NCBI GenBank assembly: GCA_021796435.1
Contig: JAJYXM010000016.1
Location: 812,625 to 876,624 of the forward strand
Direction of reading: 5' to 3'
From: a bacterium
GTDB taxonomy: Bacteria; Patescibacteriota; Patescibacteriia; 2-12-FULL-60-25
Length of the DNA: 64,000 nt
The notes below the pieces were generated by a model. It searched no databases. It saw only the letters and a program-made list of their open reading frames with translations, and was not told the origin of the DNA. The position numbers and the translations under genes were made by a program. Below are positions 42,201 to 51,260 of this stretch, piece by piece (position 1 is the stretch's first letter; each line of letters begins with the position of its first letter).

Positions 42201-44159
42201 ATGTCTCTACAAAAACTTTACGTCTTGGATCGCGCGTCGTTCCTGCTCGACGCCCAGCTTCTTTCGTCGCTTTCAGTAGGAACATTTACGGGTTCGTCAT
42301 CGTCCGTACTCGGTACGCAGTCGTGGAACATGCCGTCTACGCACAAGGCCGTTATCACGATTGAGCAAGAGCAGATTCTCGTATCCGGAATGTCCATAAC
42401 CGGCGGAACGATTACCTGTACGATTGACACGCGAGGATACAACGGCACCACGGCTGCCACCCACGCTGCGGGTTCGCTTATCGAAATTCATCTCACCAAA
42501 GCGCACTACGACCAATTGCAGGACTATCTCGCGACGCTCGACGATGGCGGCTACATCGTCCAGTCAGCCGTCACGACGATCGCATCCGCGACTAGCCACA
42601 CGATCAGCGGAGACAAGACGGCTACATTTACCGTCGGACGCGTGTATCTGTTCAAGGTTTCAAGCACTTGGTATCGCGCGCTCATCACCGCCGTATCATA
42701 TGGAGCTCCCAATACAACAATCACGCTGCTCGGAGACGGGTTGCCTGCTGCGGGAACCGTCATAGCCGCAGGTTTTGAATTCAACCAATCGGTCAACAAA
42801 GCCGTCGACATCGAGCTGATCAAACAAGTCACGACCGCGCCGAGCGTAAATCCGCCGGCTGGGTATCTTTTTCTTTGGACGAAGAACGGGGGATGGTACA
42901 CGCGCGATCCATCAGGGAATGTGCGCTACATGAATCGCGTGACGGCCGCTGTTTCATCCTCGAGCGGGGTGCTTACGCTCGACTGTTCAACGGCGAACTT
43001 TTTCGAGTGCACGCTCACGGAAAACATCACTGGCGTGACGTGGCAGAACGGTACGGACGGCGAGACGTATATTCTCCGCATCAAGCAACACGCATCAGCT
43101 GCGAAGACAGTCATTCTTGGAACGTCAGGGGGAATGCGTTACTCGAACACGATTTCCGGTTACACGGCATCCACGGACTTGTCCTCATCGGATTATTTGG
43201 AATTCATCTACAACTCTGACGCATCGAAGTGGGATATTGTGCGCGTCATTCTCGGAGCCCAGACCTCGCCATCCGCTTCATCGTTTTTGGACTACACGAG
43301 ATTGTTCGGTGACGGTTCGGATGGCGCGGCGACCCTCGATGGATCCGCAACGGTTACCTGGGCTTCAAAGGTTGGTTCGGTTTACACAATGACGCGCGAT
43401 TGTTTTTGCACGACGCTCGTCATTAACACGGGCGTAACGCTGGATACTGCCGGGTTTCGTGTCTATTGCTCGACATCGGTTTCCATCACCGGCACGTTGC
43501 GCCGTGTTGGCGGAACGGGAGGGAACGGTTCAGGTGCTTCGGGAGGCATCGCCGGTGTCACTACGGGCGGTTCAACGCCCAACGGAGGCGCAGGTGCTAC
43601 TGGAGCCAACGCTCCTTCCTCGACAGGCAACAGCGCTTCGAATATCACGGCTGACGGGCTTGGTGCTGCCGGAGGAGGGGGAGGCGGATCGGGTTCGGCC
43701 GGCGGCGGATCGGGCGCGACCGTTACCCTTACGAACGTTGGATTCAAATCCGCTTGGCTCTTTGAGGCCATGATGAATCCGGGAACGCTAACCGCCTTAA
43801 AAGGCGGGGGAGGTGGGGGAGGTGGAGGTTCTGGAAACGGTGGCGCCGTTAACTCGGGCGGAGGCGGCGGAGCAGGTGGTGGCGGCGTGCTTTGGGTTTC
43901 AGCTCAGACAATCACGATCAACGGCGGAGGGCTTGCTCATGCCGACGGAGGCCAAGGTGGTGCTGGAGCTGGTGCGTCCAATGATGGCGGAGGGGGAGGT
44001 GGAGGAGGCGGTCAAATCTTTCTCCGTTACCGCACGTATTCGAATTCCGGTACGGTTCGAGCCAACGGAGGCACTGGTGGTGCTGGTCACTCCGGCGGTG
44101 GCACGGGTACCACGGGAACGGCTAACGCAAGCGTTCCGATCACGCTTCAGATCCCATAG
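42201..44159 (+). CDS. Tail fibre/adhesin with polyglycine domain
   Basis: A 652-residue protein. Residues 1-400 are strand-rich and Thr/Ser-rich, typical of virion fibres. About residues 430-640 are a glycine-rich region with many runs of four or more Gly (for example around 43675-43690, 43805-43832 and 43985-44010) separated by short Ala/Thr/Asn blocks. Polyglycine sandwiches of this sort are found in some phage adhesins that touch the host surface. The repeats make the DNA prone to slippage, so variable host recognition is possible. Confidence 0.75.
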   Translation: MSLQKLYVLDRASFLLDAQLLSSLSVGTFTGSSSSVLGTQSWNMPSTHKAVITIEQEQILVSGMSITGGTITCTIDTRGYNGTTAATHAAGSLIEIHLTKAHYDQLQDYLATLDDGGYIVQSAVTTIASATSHTISGDKTATFTVGRVYLFKVSSTWYRALITAVSYGAPNTTITLLGDGLPAAGTVIAAGFEFNQSVNKAVDIELIKQVTTAPSVNPPAGYLFLWTKNGGWYTRDPSGNVRYMNRVTAAVSSSSGVLTLDCSTANFFECTLTENITGVTWQNGTDGETYILRIKQHASAAKTVILGTSGGMRYSNTISGYTASTDLSSSDYLEFIYNSDASKWDIVRVILGAQTSPSASSFLDYTRLFGDGSDGAATLDGSATVTWASKVGSVYTMTRDCFCTTLVINTGVTLDTAGFRVYCSTSVSITGTLRRVGGTGGNGSGASGGIAGVTTGGSTPNGGAGATGANAPSSTGNSASNITADGLGAAGGGGGGSGSAGGGSGATVTLTNVGFKSAWLFEAMMNPGTLTALKGGGGGGGGGSGNGGAVNSGGGGGAGGGGVLWVSAQTITINGGGLAHADGGQGGAGAGASNDGGGGGGGGGQIFLRYRTYSNSGTVRANGGTGGAGHSGGGTGTTGTANASVPITLQIP

Positions 44160-44161
44160 CT

Positions 44162-44626
44162 ATGGAGAGGAAACCCGTTTCTGAGCTTTGTATCTATGTG
44201 CCGGATCACCTGATATTGAAAGTCATGGAAGAATTATCCGAACGTAATCCGTTCCTCGAATGTGCGGGGAAGACTGTGCCCGGACTTCGCTACGCGTACA
44301 TCGCTCGTTCAGATAATTTCAAAAGCATTTGGAACGTCATAGAACACATAGGCTTCAAGCCTACGAAGGTGTTTCTTGAGGAGCTCCTGCCGTGTTCCTA
44401 TGCGGACCATGATTCGGAAAACTTCAAATGGAATATTTCGAGAACCCACATTCCGATTGCGACGAATGAATCTGCAAAGTACCTCTGGGGCAAGTCGGAA
44501 ATGAATCTCAAGGTTGGGAGGCTGTATGCGGTCGACCCGTTCGTTCCCTTCAGGCTCTCGAATGAAGGGTTTAGCGGCCGGCTACATCTGGTAATCGATG
44601 TTGACGCCGACGATTGGAAATTATGA
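44162..44626 (+). CDS. Possible degenerate aspartyl/asparaginyl hydroxylase-like (cupin-fold) protein
   Basis: A 154-residue protein inside the tail region. Its second half, SRTHIPIATNESAKYL, then LKVGRLYAVDPFVPFRLSNEG and GRLHLVIDVDADDW, follows the order of Asp/Asn beta-hydroxylase and related 2-oxoglutarate oxygenases (R.HIPI.TN, G..Y..D, R.HL..D). The His expected before the Asn in H.v.N is replaced (VPFRLSN), and the first H-x-D is not clear, so iron binding is doubtful. It overlaps the next gene. It may be a structural use of the fold. Confidence 0.5.
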   Translation: MERKPVSELCIYVPDHLILKVMEELSERNPFLECAGKTVPGLRYAYIARSDNFKSIWNVIEHIGFKPTKVFLEELLPCSYADHDSENFKWNISRTHIPIATNESAKYLWGKSEMNLKVGRLYAVDPFVPFRLSNEGFSGRLHLVIDVDADDWKL

Positions 44627-45705
44627 GCGCTCAAGCGGCACGATTTTTCGCAAAGGTTTATTCGAGCAACGGAGTTACGTTCCGTAGAGTTTTGGATTCC
44701 GGAATCTTGCTATCGGTACCGCGCATCGTGCGCGAGGTCAACAAACCGGCAGGGGAGATCGTTCTTGATCTCGCCTTGCCATGGGACGGCTTCGGCTATG
44801 GATCAACGATCAATCTTTTTGATCTCGTAAAGGTTTACATCGTAAACGACGCCAATCCTGGTGGACTCTTGGTCTACCAAGGCCACATCATCGAAGCGAA
44901 TGCGCTCTACGATGCCATGAGTAATCACGTCTCGCTCCGAATTTTCCCGATTGATGCATTGATCGGTAATGCGTTTTGGGTGGGCACCGGCTACACGGTG
45001 AGTTACGCAAGCGCGGATATCGACACAATGTTTTCAGACGCGATCAACGACCTCAATTCCGTCCACGGAACATTCTTTTCGAAGAACCTTGGCAACCCAG
45101 CCTTGTCGGTATCTGTAAATTTCGTTCAGAAGACGCATCTTGAAGCGCTCGGCTCGGCTTTTGATTTTCTGGATGCGACCTGGTATTGGCGGGTTCGACC
45201 AAATGGGCAGATCGACCTTCAGCAATATTCCGATGTGACCGCCACGCACACGCTCGCCCTTGGTAAAAATGTCGATTCAATCCAAACCGGCAAATCAATT
45301 TTGGATGTTAAAAACCTTGTTAGGTTGGGATGGGGGAGCGGACCCACATATGCCGTCTATTCTGATGCCACGAGTCAATCTGCTTACGGACATCGCGATG
45401 AGGCACTGTCTGATTCGGGAATCCAAAATAGTAGTTCAGCTGACTCCAAGGGGAACGGCGAGATCGCTCGGCTGAAGAGCCCGTTCACGAAAACTCAGAT
45501 AACGGTGAACGCGAATTACGCGATCGAAACCATTCTGCCAGGGGATACGGTTAAGATTTCGAACATCACGAGCGGAGCATCTTCATTTTTGTCCGGTCAG
45601 GTGTTGCGGATTCAGCGGGTTGAGTACGATGGAAGCCTAGCGATTTTGCATCTTTCTGATATTTCAAATGTATTTGGTCGTGAAATTAAAGCGCTAAGCG
45701 ATTGA
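44623..45705 (+). CDS. Tail hub/baseplate-like protein
   Basis: A 360-residue protein from ATG 44623, overlapping the previous stop. The pattern (LVKVYIVNDANPGGLLVYQGHIIEANALYD, then a helical part and LPGDTVKISNI near the end) resembles tail-associated hub proteins (gp27-like/Tal N-terminal) that cap the tail tube. It is the last phage-like gene. Confidence 0.65.
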   Translation: MSAQAARFFAKVYSSNGVTFRRVLDSGILLSVPRIVREVNKPAGEIVLDLALPWDGFGYGSTINLFDLVKVYIVNDANPGGLLVYQGHIIEANALYDAMSNHVSLRIFPIDALIGNAFWVGTGYTVSYASADIDTMFSDAINDLNSVHGTFFSKNLGNPALSVSVNFVQKTHLEALGSAFDFLDATWYWRVRPNGQIDLQQYSDVTATHTLALGKNVDSIQTGKSILDVKNLVRLGWGSGPTYAVYSDATSQSAYGHRDEALSDSGIQNSSSADSKGNGEIARLKSPFTKTQITVNANYAIETILPGDTVKISNITSGASSFLSGQVLRIQRVEYDGSLAILHLSDISNVFGREIKALSD

Positions 45706-45759
45706 ATCCTTGATTTATTGGGGTATCTGTGTTATTTTTCGGTTAAATATAACATTTTT

Positions 45760-47598
45760 ATGATGAAGTTTTTGGCATCAAAACAGGGGAAGCGAGCGCG
45801 TGCTTTTTTGATTTTAAGTTTTTGCGCCGTAGTATTCTTTGGTTTTGCTGCCTTGAGCGCATCGGCCTATCAAGAAAAATACGCCGATCGCATTCATCCA
45901 GGAGTCACCATCCAAGATCTTGAAGTCGCGGGCATGTCAAAAGAACAGGCATTTCAAACTCTTGACAACAAGGCTGATGAGGCTTTGAAAGATGGATTAC
46001 GTTTTTCATATCAAGGGAATATTGTGGTGCTGCCTGTCATTCTTAGGAAAGCAGACGGTACCCATGGGCATCAATTTATCGATTTCAACTTTAAGCAGGC
46101 CGTTGATGATGCGTATACAAAAGGGAAGGAGGGAAGTGCACCTGAAAAAGTATTAGAAGGAATCAAGCTATTTGTATTCTCAACGGATGTTCCATTGGAA
46201 ACGAGAGTTGACGAATCTGCTTTAGAGAAGGAATTGAAGAATAAACTTGCAAATGTATTCGTAGCGCCTCAGGATGCAAAGCTTGATTTTGAAATCTCAA
46301 AAACTGGAAAAGCAATTGTCACTGTACAATCTGAGCAGCAGGGTAGTGCTCTTGACCTGCTCTTTTTATCAAATACGTTGAAGAGCCAGGCAAAAGATTT
46401 GAATTTTATTGCTGTTCAAGTAAACCCCAAGGCCCTGTACCCGTCACTGTCCTCAAAAGACGTTGAGCCACTTATTTCTCAGGCTGAGAGCTGGCTAAAG
46501 CGAGCTCCATTGAAACTTGTAGGGGAGGGAAAGACGTGGTCGATTGATGAGAAGATGCTTTCCAGATGGATCACTGCATCATCAAGCAATGCCGGTGCAG
46601 TTTTAACCCTCGATTCAAAGGTCGCAAAAAGTGATTTTGATGCCTTAATGAAAGGCATTTTGCAAGAGCCAAAAAACGGTAAGCTCGTTCTTGAGGGTGA
46701 GCAAGTCAAGGAATTTATTGCTCCGCAACAGGGTATCATCTTAAATTTACAGGCGAGCCTTGAAAGAGTTGAGCAAAGCCTCGGCCGTGGCGCCACAAGC
46801 ACGGATCTAGAGCTTCGACGAGAAACGCCGGTAATCGAGGGTACGGATGCCGAGCGTCTTGGGATTCGTGAAGTCGTTGGTTTAGGACGCTCTGACTTTT
46901 CGGGTTCACCTACTAACAGACGGAAGAATATCGCTCTTGGCGCATCTAGGTTGAATGGGATCATCCTTGCCCCGGATGAAGAATTTTCTATGTTAAAAGC
47001 GCTTGGGACCATCGATCAGAAGCACGGATGGTTGCCCGAGCTTGTTATCAAGGAGGGCAAGACCGTTCCGGAAGATGGCGGTGGGTTGTGTCAGATCGGT
47101 ACGACTGCCTTTCGTGCCGCTCTGGATTCAGGCCTGCTCATTACCCAACGCCGCAATCATAGTTATCGTGTCCGCTATTATGAACCTGCGGGGACAGACG
47201 CAACGATTTACGATCCGCAGCCAGATTTTCGTTTTAAAAACGACACCGGCAACTCTGTGCTGATTACGACGGCGATCAGGGAGGATGAGGTTGTTTTTAC
47301 TTTTTGGGGAACAAAAGATGGGCGTGTTGTTGGAGAAATTAAGCCTCGTATCTTTAATATTGTTCCGCCACCACCAAAAAAGACTATTCCCACGACAGAT
47401 TTACCAGTTGGAAGAACGAAATGCACCGAATCAGCGCATGCTGGCGCGGACGCATCTTTGGATTACGTCGTTACTTACGCAAATGGTGAAGTAAAGAAGG
47501 AGACTTTTAATAGTCATTATGTGCCTTGGGGCGCAGTCTGTTTGGTGGGCGTTGAAAAAATGCCTGAGGAAGGTGCGGCTTCAGGCGTTGTTAATTAG
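45760..47598 (+). CDS. VanW-family envelope protein with PG-binding domains
   Basis: A 612-residue protein from ATG 45760. A signal anchor (about residues 14-37) is followed by two PG_binding_4-like repeats (HPGVTIQDLEVAGMSKEQAFQTL) and the VanW domain (about 380-540) with NRRKNIALGASRLNGIILAPDEEFSM, GGGLCQIGTTAFRAAL and NHSYRVRYYEP. VanW is linked to glycopeptide resistance clusters, but its reaction is unknown. A G5-like end with Cys follows. TATAAC six bases before the ATG suggests a leaderless mRNA, unlike a late phage gene, so this is probably the first cargo gene. Confidence 0.88.
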   Translation: MMKFLASKQGKRARAFLILSFCAVVFFGFAALSASAYQEKYADRIHPGVTIQDLEVAGMSKEQAFQTLDNKADEALKDGLRFSYQGNIVVLPVILRKADGTHGHQFIDFNFKQAVDDAYTKGKEGSAPEKVLEGIKLFVFSTDVPLETRVDESALEKELKNKLANVFVAPQDAKLDFEISKTGKAIVTVQSEQQGSALDLLFLSNTLKSQAKDLNFIAVQVNPKALYPSLSSKDVEPLISQAESWLKRAPLKLVGEGKTWSIDEKMLSRWITASSSNAGAVLTLDSKVAKSDFDALMKGILQEPKNGKLVLEGEQVKEFIAPQQGIILNLQASLERVEQSLGRGATSTDLELRRETPVIEGTDAERLGIREVVGLGRSDFSGSPTNRRKNIALGASRLNGIILAPDEEFSMLKALGTIDQKHGWLPELVIKEGKTVPEDGGGLCQIGTTAFRAALDSGLLITQRRNHSYRVRYYEPAGTDATIYDPQPDFRFKNDTGNSVLITTAIREDEVVFTFWGTKDGRVVGEIKPRIFNIVPPPPKKTIPTTDLPVGRTKCTESAHAGADASLDYVVTYANGEVKKETFNSHYVPWGAVCLVGVEKMPEEGAASGVVN

Positions 47599-47644
47599 GA
47601 AGATGGCTAGGATTAGCCATGTTTTTATGATCGGATAATCGCTC

Positions 47645-47673
47645 TTGTTTGATGGAATCGTAGGTGTTATTAT
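47645..47673 (+). promoter_or_regulatory. Promoter TTGTTT-17-TATTAT, leaderless
   Basis: TTGTTT at 47645-47650, 17-base spacer, TATTAT at 47668-47673, ATG at 47681. Only seven bases separate the -10 from the start codon. Confidence 0.7.
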
Positions 47674-47680
47674 TTCGCCG

Positions 47681-48082
47681 ATGGAATTCAAGAAAATAAC
47701 TGCTCTGTTTTTATTAGTAATCCTGGGAGTTTTTTCAGTCATTTTTTCAGTTTGTCAGCCATTTTTTTTGAATTCGCAAAACCTAGCCGTTGCTGCCGAG
47801 GTTGGAAAGTGTCAACCGTGGGTTCCTATTGATCAGTGTGATGCAACACATTCTTCATGTGAAGTCGCTTGTTATGTCAGTTGCCATCGTATTGACACGA
47901 TTAACAGCCAATCAAATAGTCGATGTCAAGAACTGAAAAATACCATTGCGACGAGAACTTCTTTATTCACAGAGATAGACCTTCGACAAGAACCACCGGT
48001 TGGTTTCTTTCCTCCGAGACTTGCGTTTGACCCATTGAACATACAAAAAAGATTAGCGTCTTTGGGGGTATACATATCTTAA
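47681..48082 (+). CDS. Secreted cysteine-rich protein, 133 aa
   Basis: A signal peptide or anchor (about residues 6-40) precedes a small domain with eight Cys, arranged as KCQPWVPIDQCDATHSSCEVACYVSCHR and SRCQEL. Multiple disulfides are expected outside the cell, so it is a likely client of the thioredoxin-fold proteins encoded just downstream. No family recognised. ATG 47681 is set by the promoter. Confidence 0.65.
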   Translation: MEFKKITALFLLVILGVFSVIFSVCQPFFLNSQNLAVAAEVGKCQPWVPIDQCDATHSSCEVACYVSCHRIDTINSQSNSRCQELKNTIATRTSLFTEIDLRQEPPVGFFPPRLAFDPLNIQKRLASLGVYIS

Positions 48083-48157
48083 AGAATGAGTTTTGAAAAC
48101 GTAGTTTTGCTGCGCTTTTTGGTATTTACGAATTAATTCATTATTCATTACGACTAT

Positions 48158-48937
48158 ATGCTTGATCAAACTCAAATCCCCCCAAAGTACGCCTTCTATA
48201 TGGGACTCGCCGTCTCAATAGCGATTTGCAGCACTGCGGGCGTAATTTTCCTAGGGTCCATGTTTTTAAAGGGTGGTTTTACTGACACCGCGAAAGCCTC
48301 GGCACCCTCTCTGGCGGCAGCTGCGCCACAAAGACAAGCGCCATCGCCAGGCAACCAGGGACAGCCGGACGAGCCAGTGGCTGGACCGGTAAAAGCCGTT
48401 GATCCAAAAGTCGACCACATCCGTGGCGATAAAAATGCGAAAGTTTTCGTGATTGAATATTCGGATTTTGAATGTCCTTTTTGTATCCGCCATCATCCGA
48501 CGTTGCAGAAACTGGTGGAAGAATACAAAGGAAAAGTCGCATGGGTCTATCGCCACTTCCCGCTTAGCTTCCACCAAAACGCACAAAAAGAAGCAGAGGC
48601 TTCTGAGTGTGCGGCCGAACTTGGCGGGAATGATGCATTCTGGAAGTACGCAGACAAGATTTTTGAGCGTACAAAGGGCAACGGAACCGGCTTCGCGCTG
48701 GATCAATTAGTGCCATTGGCAAAAGAGATCGGCTTAGATGAAGGAAAATTCAAAACCTGTTTGGATAGTGGCAAATACGCACAAAAGATCCAAGACGAAA
48801 TGAATACAGGCTCTACGGCTGGTATCAATGGAACGCCAGGGAATATTATCTGGACCAAAGACGGTAAAACACAGATTCTTTCAGGCGCTGTGCCGCTTGA
48901 TTCTTTGAAAGCCGCCATTGACCCTCTGTTGAAATAG
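48158..48937 (+). CDS. DsbA/BdbD-like thiol oxidoreductase, membrane-anchored
   Basis: A 259-residue protein with an N-terminal helix (about residues 12-36), an Ala/Pro/Gln linker (45-75) and a DsbA-like domain. The active site is FECPFCIRHHP (CPFC, about residues 105-108), and GINGTPGNIIW supplies the cis-Pro. It would oxidise or isomerise thiols of exported proteins. First of three thioredoxin-fold genes in 3.9 kb. Confidence 0.9.
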   Translation: MLDQTQIPPKYAFYMGLAVSIAICSTAGVIFLGSMFLKGGFTDTAKASAPSLAAAAPQRQAPSPGNQGQPDEPVAGPVKAVDPKVDHIRGDKNAKVFVIEYSDFECPFCIRHHPTLQKLVEEYKGKVAWVYRHFPLSFHQNAQKEAEASECAAELGGNDAFWKYADKIFERTKGNGTGFALDQLVPLAKEIGLDEGKFKTCLDSGKYAQKIQDEMNTGSTAGINGTPGNIIWTKDGKTQILSGAVPLDSLKAAIDPLLK

Positions 48938-48962
48938 AGCTGAGCGAGGAAGTCGGAAAATT

Positions 48963-50159
48963 ATGCAATTAACGACGAATATAAATGAAAGTGACTTCTC
49001 GTATTTGGACGATAAAATTGTCTATCTTGATTCAGCGTGCCAGACATTGCGTCCTCAGCAGGTCATTGATGCCATGGCGGAGTACTACCACAAATATAAT
49101 TCTTGCGGCGGACGGGTAAAGTACAATTGGGGCGTAAAACTTGATGAACAAATACGGGAGACAAGAAACAAGGTGCTGTCATTTGTCGGAAAGTCGCCTT
49201 CGGAGTATGCCGTGGCGTTTACGCTCAACACCACTTATGGCGTCAATTTGGTTCTGGGTCAGTTGCCATTCAAATTCAAGAGAATCGTAACTTCTGACAT
49301 TGAACATAATTCGGTGTTCTTACCGACGATGACAGCCGCAAAGAGAATGGGGATTCCGCGGATTGTGTTTCAGCGTTTAACGGACGGGTCGCTGGCATAC
49401 GAAAAGGACGATCTGTCTGGAGCGGTCGTGGTTCTGAATAGCATGTCCAATATAGATGGCCGCGAACTCGTGAATTTGAAAGAAGTTGCCAGCGACGCTC
49501 ATAAGGCAGGCGGGATAGTGCTTATTGATGCCGCTCAAGGCATAAGCCATGGACAAGAGATCATACGCGAGAGCGGCTTTGACGGACTATTCTTTTCCGG
49601 TCACAAGATGTATGGACCCAGTATCGGGGTAATTGTTATCAAAAAATCCCTTCTTACGGAGCTCGATATCAACTTTATCGGTGGCGGTATGGTTGAAGGC
49701 GTGGAAGCTGAAGCATACCGGCTGATATCAGATCCGGACGATTTGAGCAGCAGACTGGAGGTCGGCTTACAGGATTTCGCTGGAATTATCGGCCTGAATG
49801 CCTGCCTCGACTGGCTTAAAAGCTACAGACCAGCAGGAATGTCCGCCGATACCCATCAAGGACAGCTTGCTAAGCTCCTTTTTGAGGAGCTCTCCAAAAT
49901 CTCAGGGTTGAGACTTATTAACAGCTCGCCTAGTCCTATTGTGAGCTTCTATTCGGACAAGATCGACGCTCATCGGTTGGCAATATTCCTTTCCGCTCAG
50001 AATATTATGGTGCGGAGCGGTTACTTCTGCTGTCATTACTATCTGAAGAATCTGAAGTTGTATCCGCCTCTTGTGCGAGTCTCGCTCGGTCTTAACAATA
50101 CGAAGGAACAGGTCAAATCGTTCGTAAAAATCTTACAAACGATAATGATTCATGCTTAG
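48963..50159 (+). CDS. Cysteine desulfurase-like aminotransferase class V
   Basis: A 398-residue PLP enzyme of the SufS/CsdA group. IVYLDSACQTLRP at the start, DIEHNSVFLPTM, VLIDAAQGISHG, FFSGHKMYGPSIGV with the PLP Lys, and VRSGYFCCHYY near the end with the catalytic Cys are in place. It removes sulfur from cysteine for Fe-S clusters or other thio-cofactors. There are no SufB/C/U genes next to it; a ferredoxin is encoded 5 kb downstream in the same cargo. Its place between two Dsb-like genes is unusual. Confidence 0.88.
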   Translation: MQLTTNINESDFSYLDDKIVYLDSACQTLRPQQVIDAMAEYYHKYNSCGGRVKYNWGVKLDEQIRETRNKVLSFVGKSPSEYAVAFTLNTTYGVNLVLGQLPFKFKRIVTSDIEHNSVFLPTMTAAKRMGIPRIVFQRLTDGSLAYEKDDLSGAVVVLNSMSNIDGRELVNLKEVASDAHKAGGIVLIDAAQGISHGQEIIRESGFDGLFFSGHKMYGPSIGVIVIKKSLLTELDINFIGGGMVEGVEAEAYRLISDPDDLSSRLEVGLQDFAGIIGLNACLDWLKSYRPAGMSADTHQGQLAKLLFEELSKISGLRLINSSPSPIVSFYSDKIDAHRLAIFLSAQNIMVRSGYFCCHYYLKNLKLYPPLVRVSLGLNNTKEQVKSFVKILQTIMIHA

Positions 50160-50162
50160 AAT

Positions 50163-51236
50163 ATGTTTTGCATCGCGGCATTTATCATTTTTGCGATCTT
50201 AGGGATTTTTTCAGCCAGCTACAGATCTTTGGCGAAAAAAGCCTGGAAGTGCACGCTTCGAAAGATGACCTTTAGGCCATGTGATATTAACTTTCAGGAA
50301 GAGGCCAAGGCTAGGCTCTTGGGAAGATTCGTGATCACCAGGCCGCGATTAGCCAAATTCCTTGATCGCTGGATCGGGGTATTTGCTTCGGCCTTTGTCA
50401 TTCTGAGCGCTTGGAGCCTTCTTGTGGTCTTGAACAGCGGACTCAATCTCCTCGTTTACGATACATGCAATCCGAACAATGCCGAATCCTGTTCGTTAGC
50501 TGGAGAAGCCTGTGGCATAACATCAGGAAAACCGGGCTTTTGGCTATCATTAAAAGAAGGACAAATAATCGCCTGGGCTAAAGACGGCGTGTTCACACTT
50601 GGCGATACCATAACGATGATCCCGAATCGGTTCAAGGCATGGAATCCGAAGGAATTCATATCTGACTCCAACACTTATTACAAACAATACGATTCGAACA
50701 AGCCAGTAGCTCTTGAAATAATCGATCCGAGTTGCAAGTTTTGCGCCAAGCTGTTCGGTAACATCAAAGAAACCGGTTTTGCAGATAGATATAACCTCAC
50801 GTACTTGTTATATCCGATTCCGGATACGAAACAGCCGGGTGGGTATCGCTTCCCGAACTCCAAAATGATTGCCTTATATCTAGAAGCGGTAAAGCTCAAT
50901 CCATTAATTTCGACCGCTACGCCGGCGGATTGGCAGATTTTGGAAAGGGTATTCGCCGGAAAAGACACGGATAATGTTGATTACCAAATTAAATTCAATA
51001 CGGTATATACAGCCCAAGAAGCCGAAAATGTGATTCTGTCTTGGCTTAAGGATATTGGGTATATCGACGCACAGATAAGCAAGATACGAGAAACGGCCAA
51101 TTCTGATGATGTATGGGCAAGTTTAGTTAAACAAAGAGAGATAGTAAAAGATAGAATACATACGATCAAAATACCCACGATCATGTTTGACGGCAGGAGG
51201 TATGATCGGGCGGTGGGTCCGGAAAAGCTCAAATGA
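50163..51236 (+). CDS. Membrane protein with C-terminal thioredoxin-fold domain
   Basis: A 357-residue protein with membrane segments at about residues 2-20 and 73-95, a Cys-rich loop (TCNPNNAESCSLAGEACG) and a thioredoxin-like domain with EIIDPSCKFCAKLF (CKFC, about residues 191-194) and cis-Pro in IKIPTIMF. It starts three bases after the desulfurase gene. The combination of a Cys-rich loop and CxxC suggests a membrane electron-relay partner of the soluble Dsb-like proteins, in the way VKOR/DsbB or DsbD partners work, though it is not clearly either. Confidence 0.75.
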   Translation: MFCIAAFIIFAILGIFSASYRSLAKKAWKCTLRKMTFRPCDINFQEEAKARLLGRFVITRPRLAKFLDRWIGVFASAFVILSAWSLLVVLNSGLNLLVYDTCNPNNAESCSLAGEACGITSGKPGFWLSLKEGQIIAWAKDGVFTLGDTITMIPNRFKAWNPKEFISDSNTYYKQYDSNKPVALEIIDPSCKFCAKLFGNIKETGFADRYNLTYLLYPIPDTKQPGGYRFPNSKMIALYLEAVKLNPLISTATPADWQILERVFAGKDTDNVDYQIKFNTVYTAQEAENVILSWLKDIGYIDAQISKIRETANSDDVWASLVKQREIVKDRIHTIKIPTIMFDGRRYDRAVGPEKLK

Positions 51237-51260
51237 TTTGACATTAATAAACGCATTACC

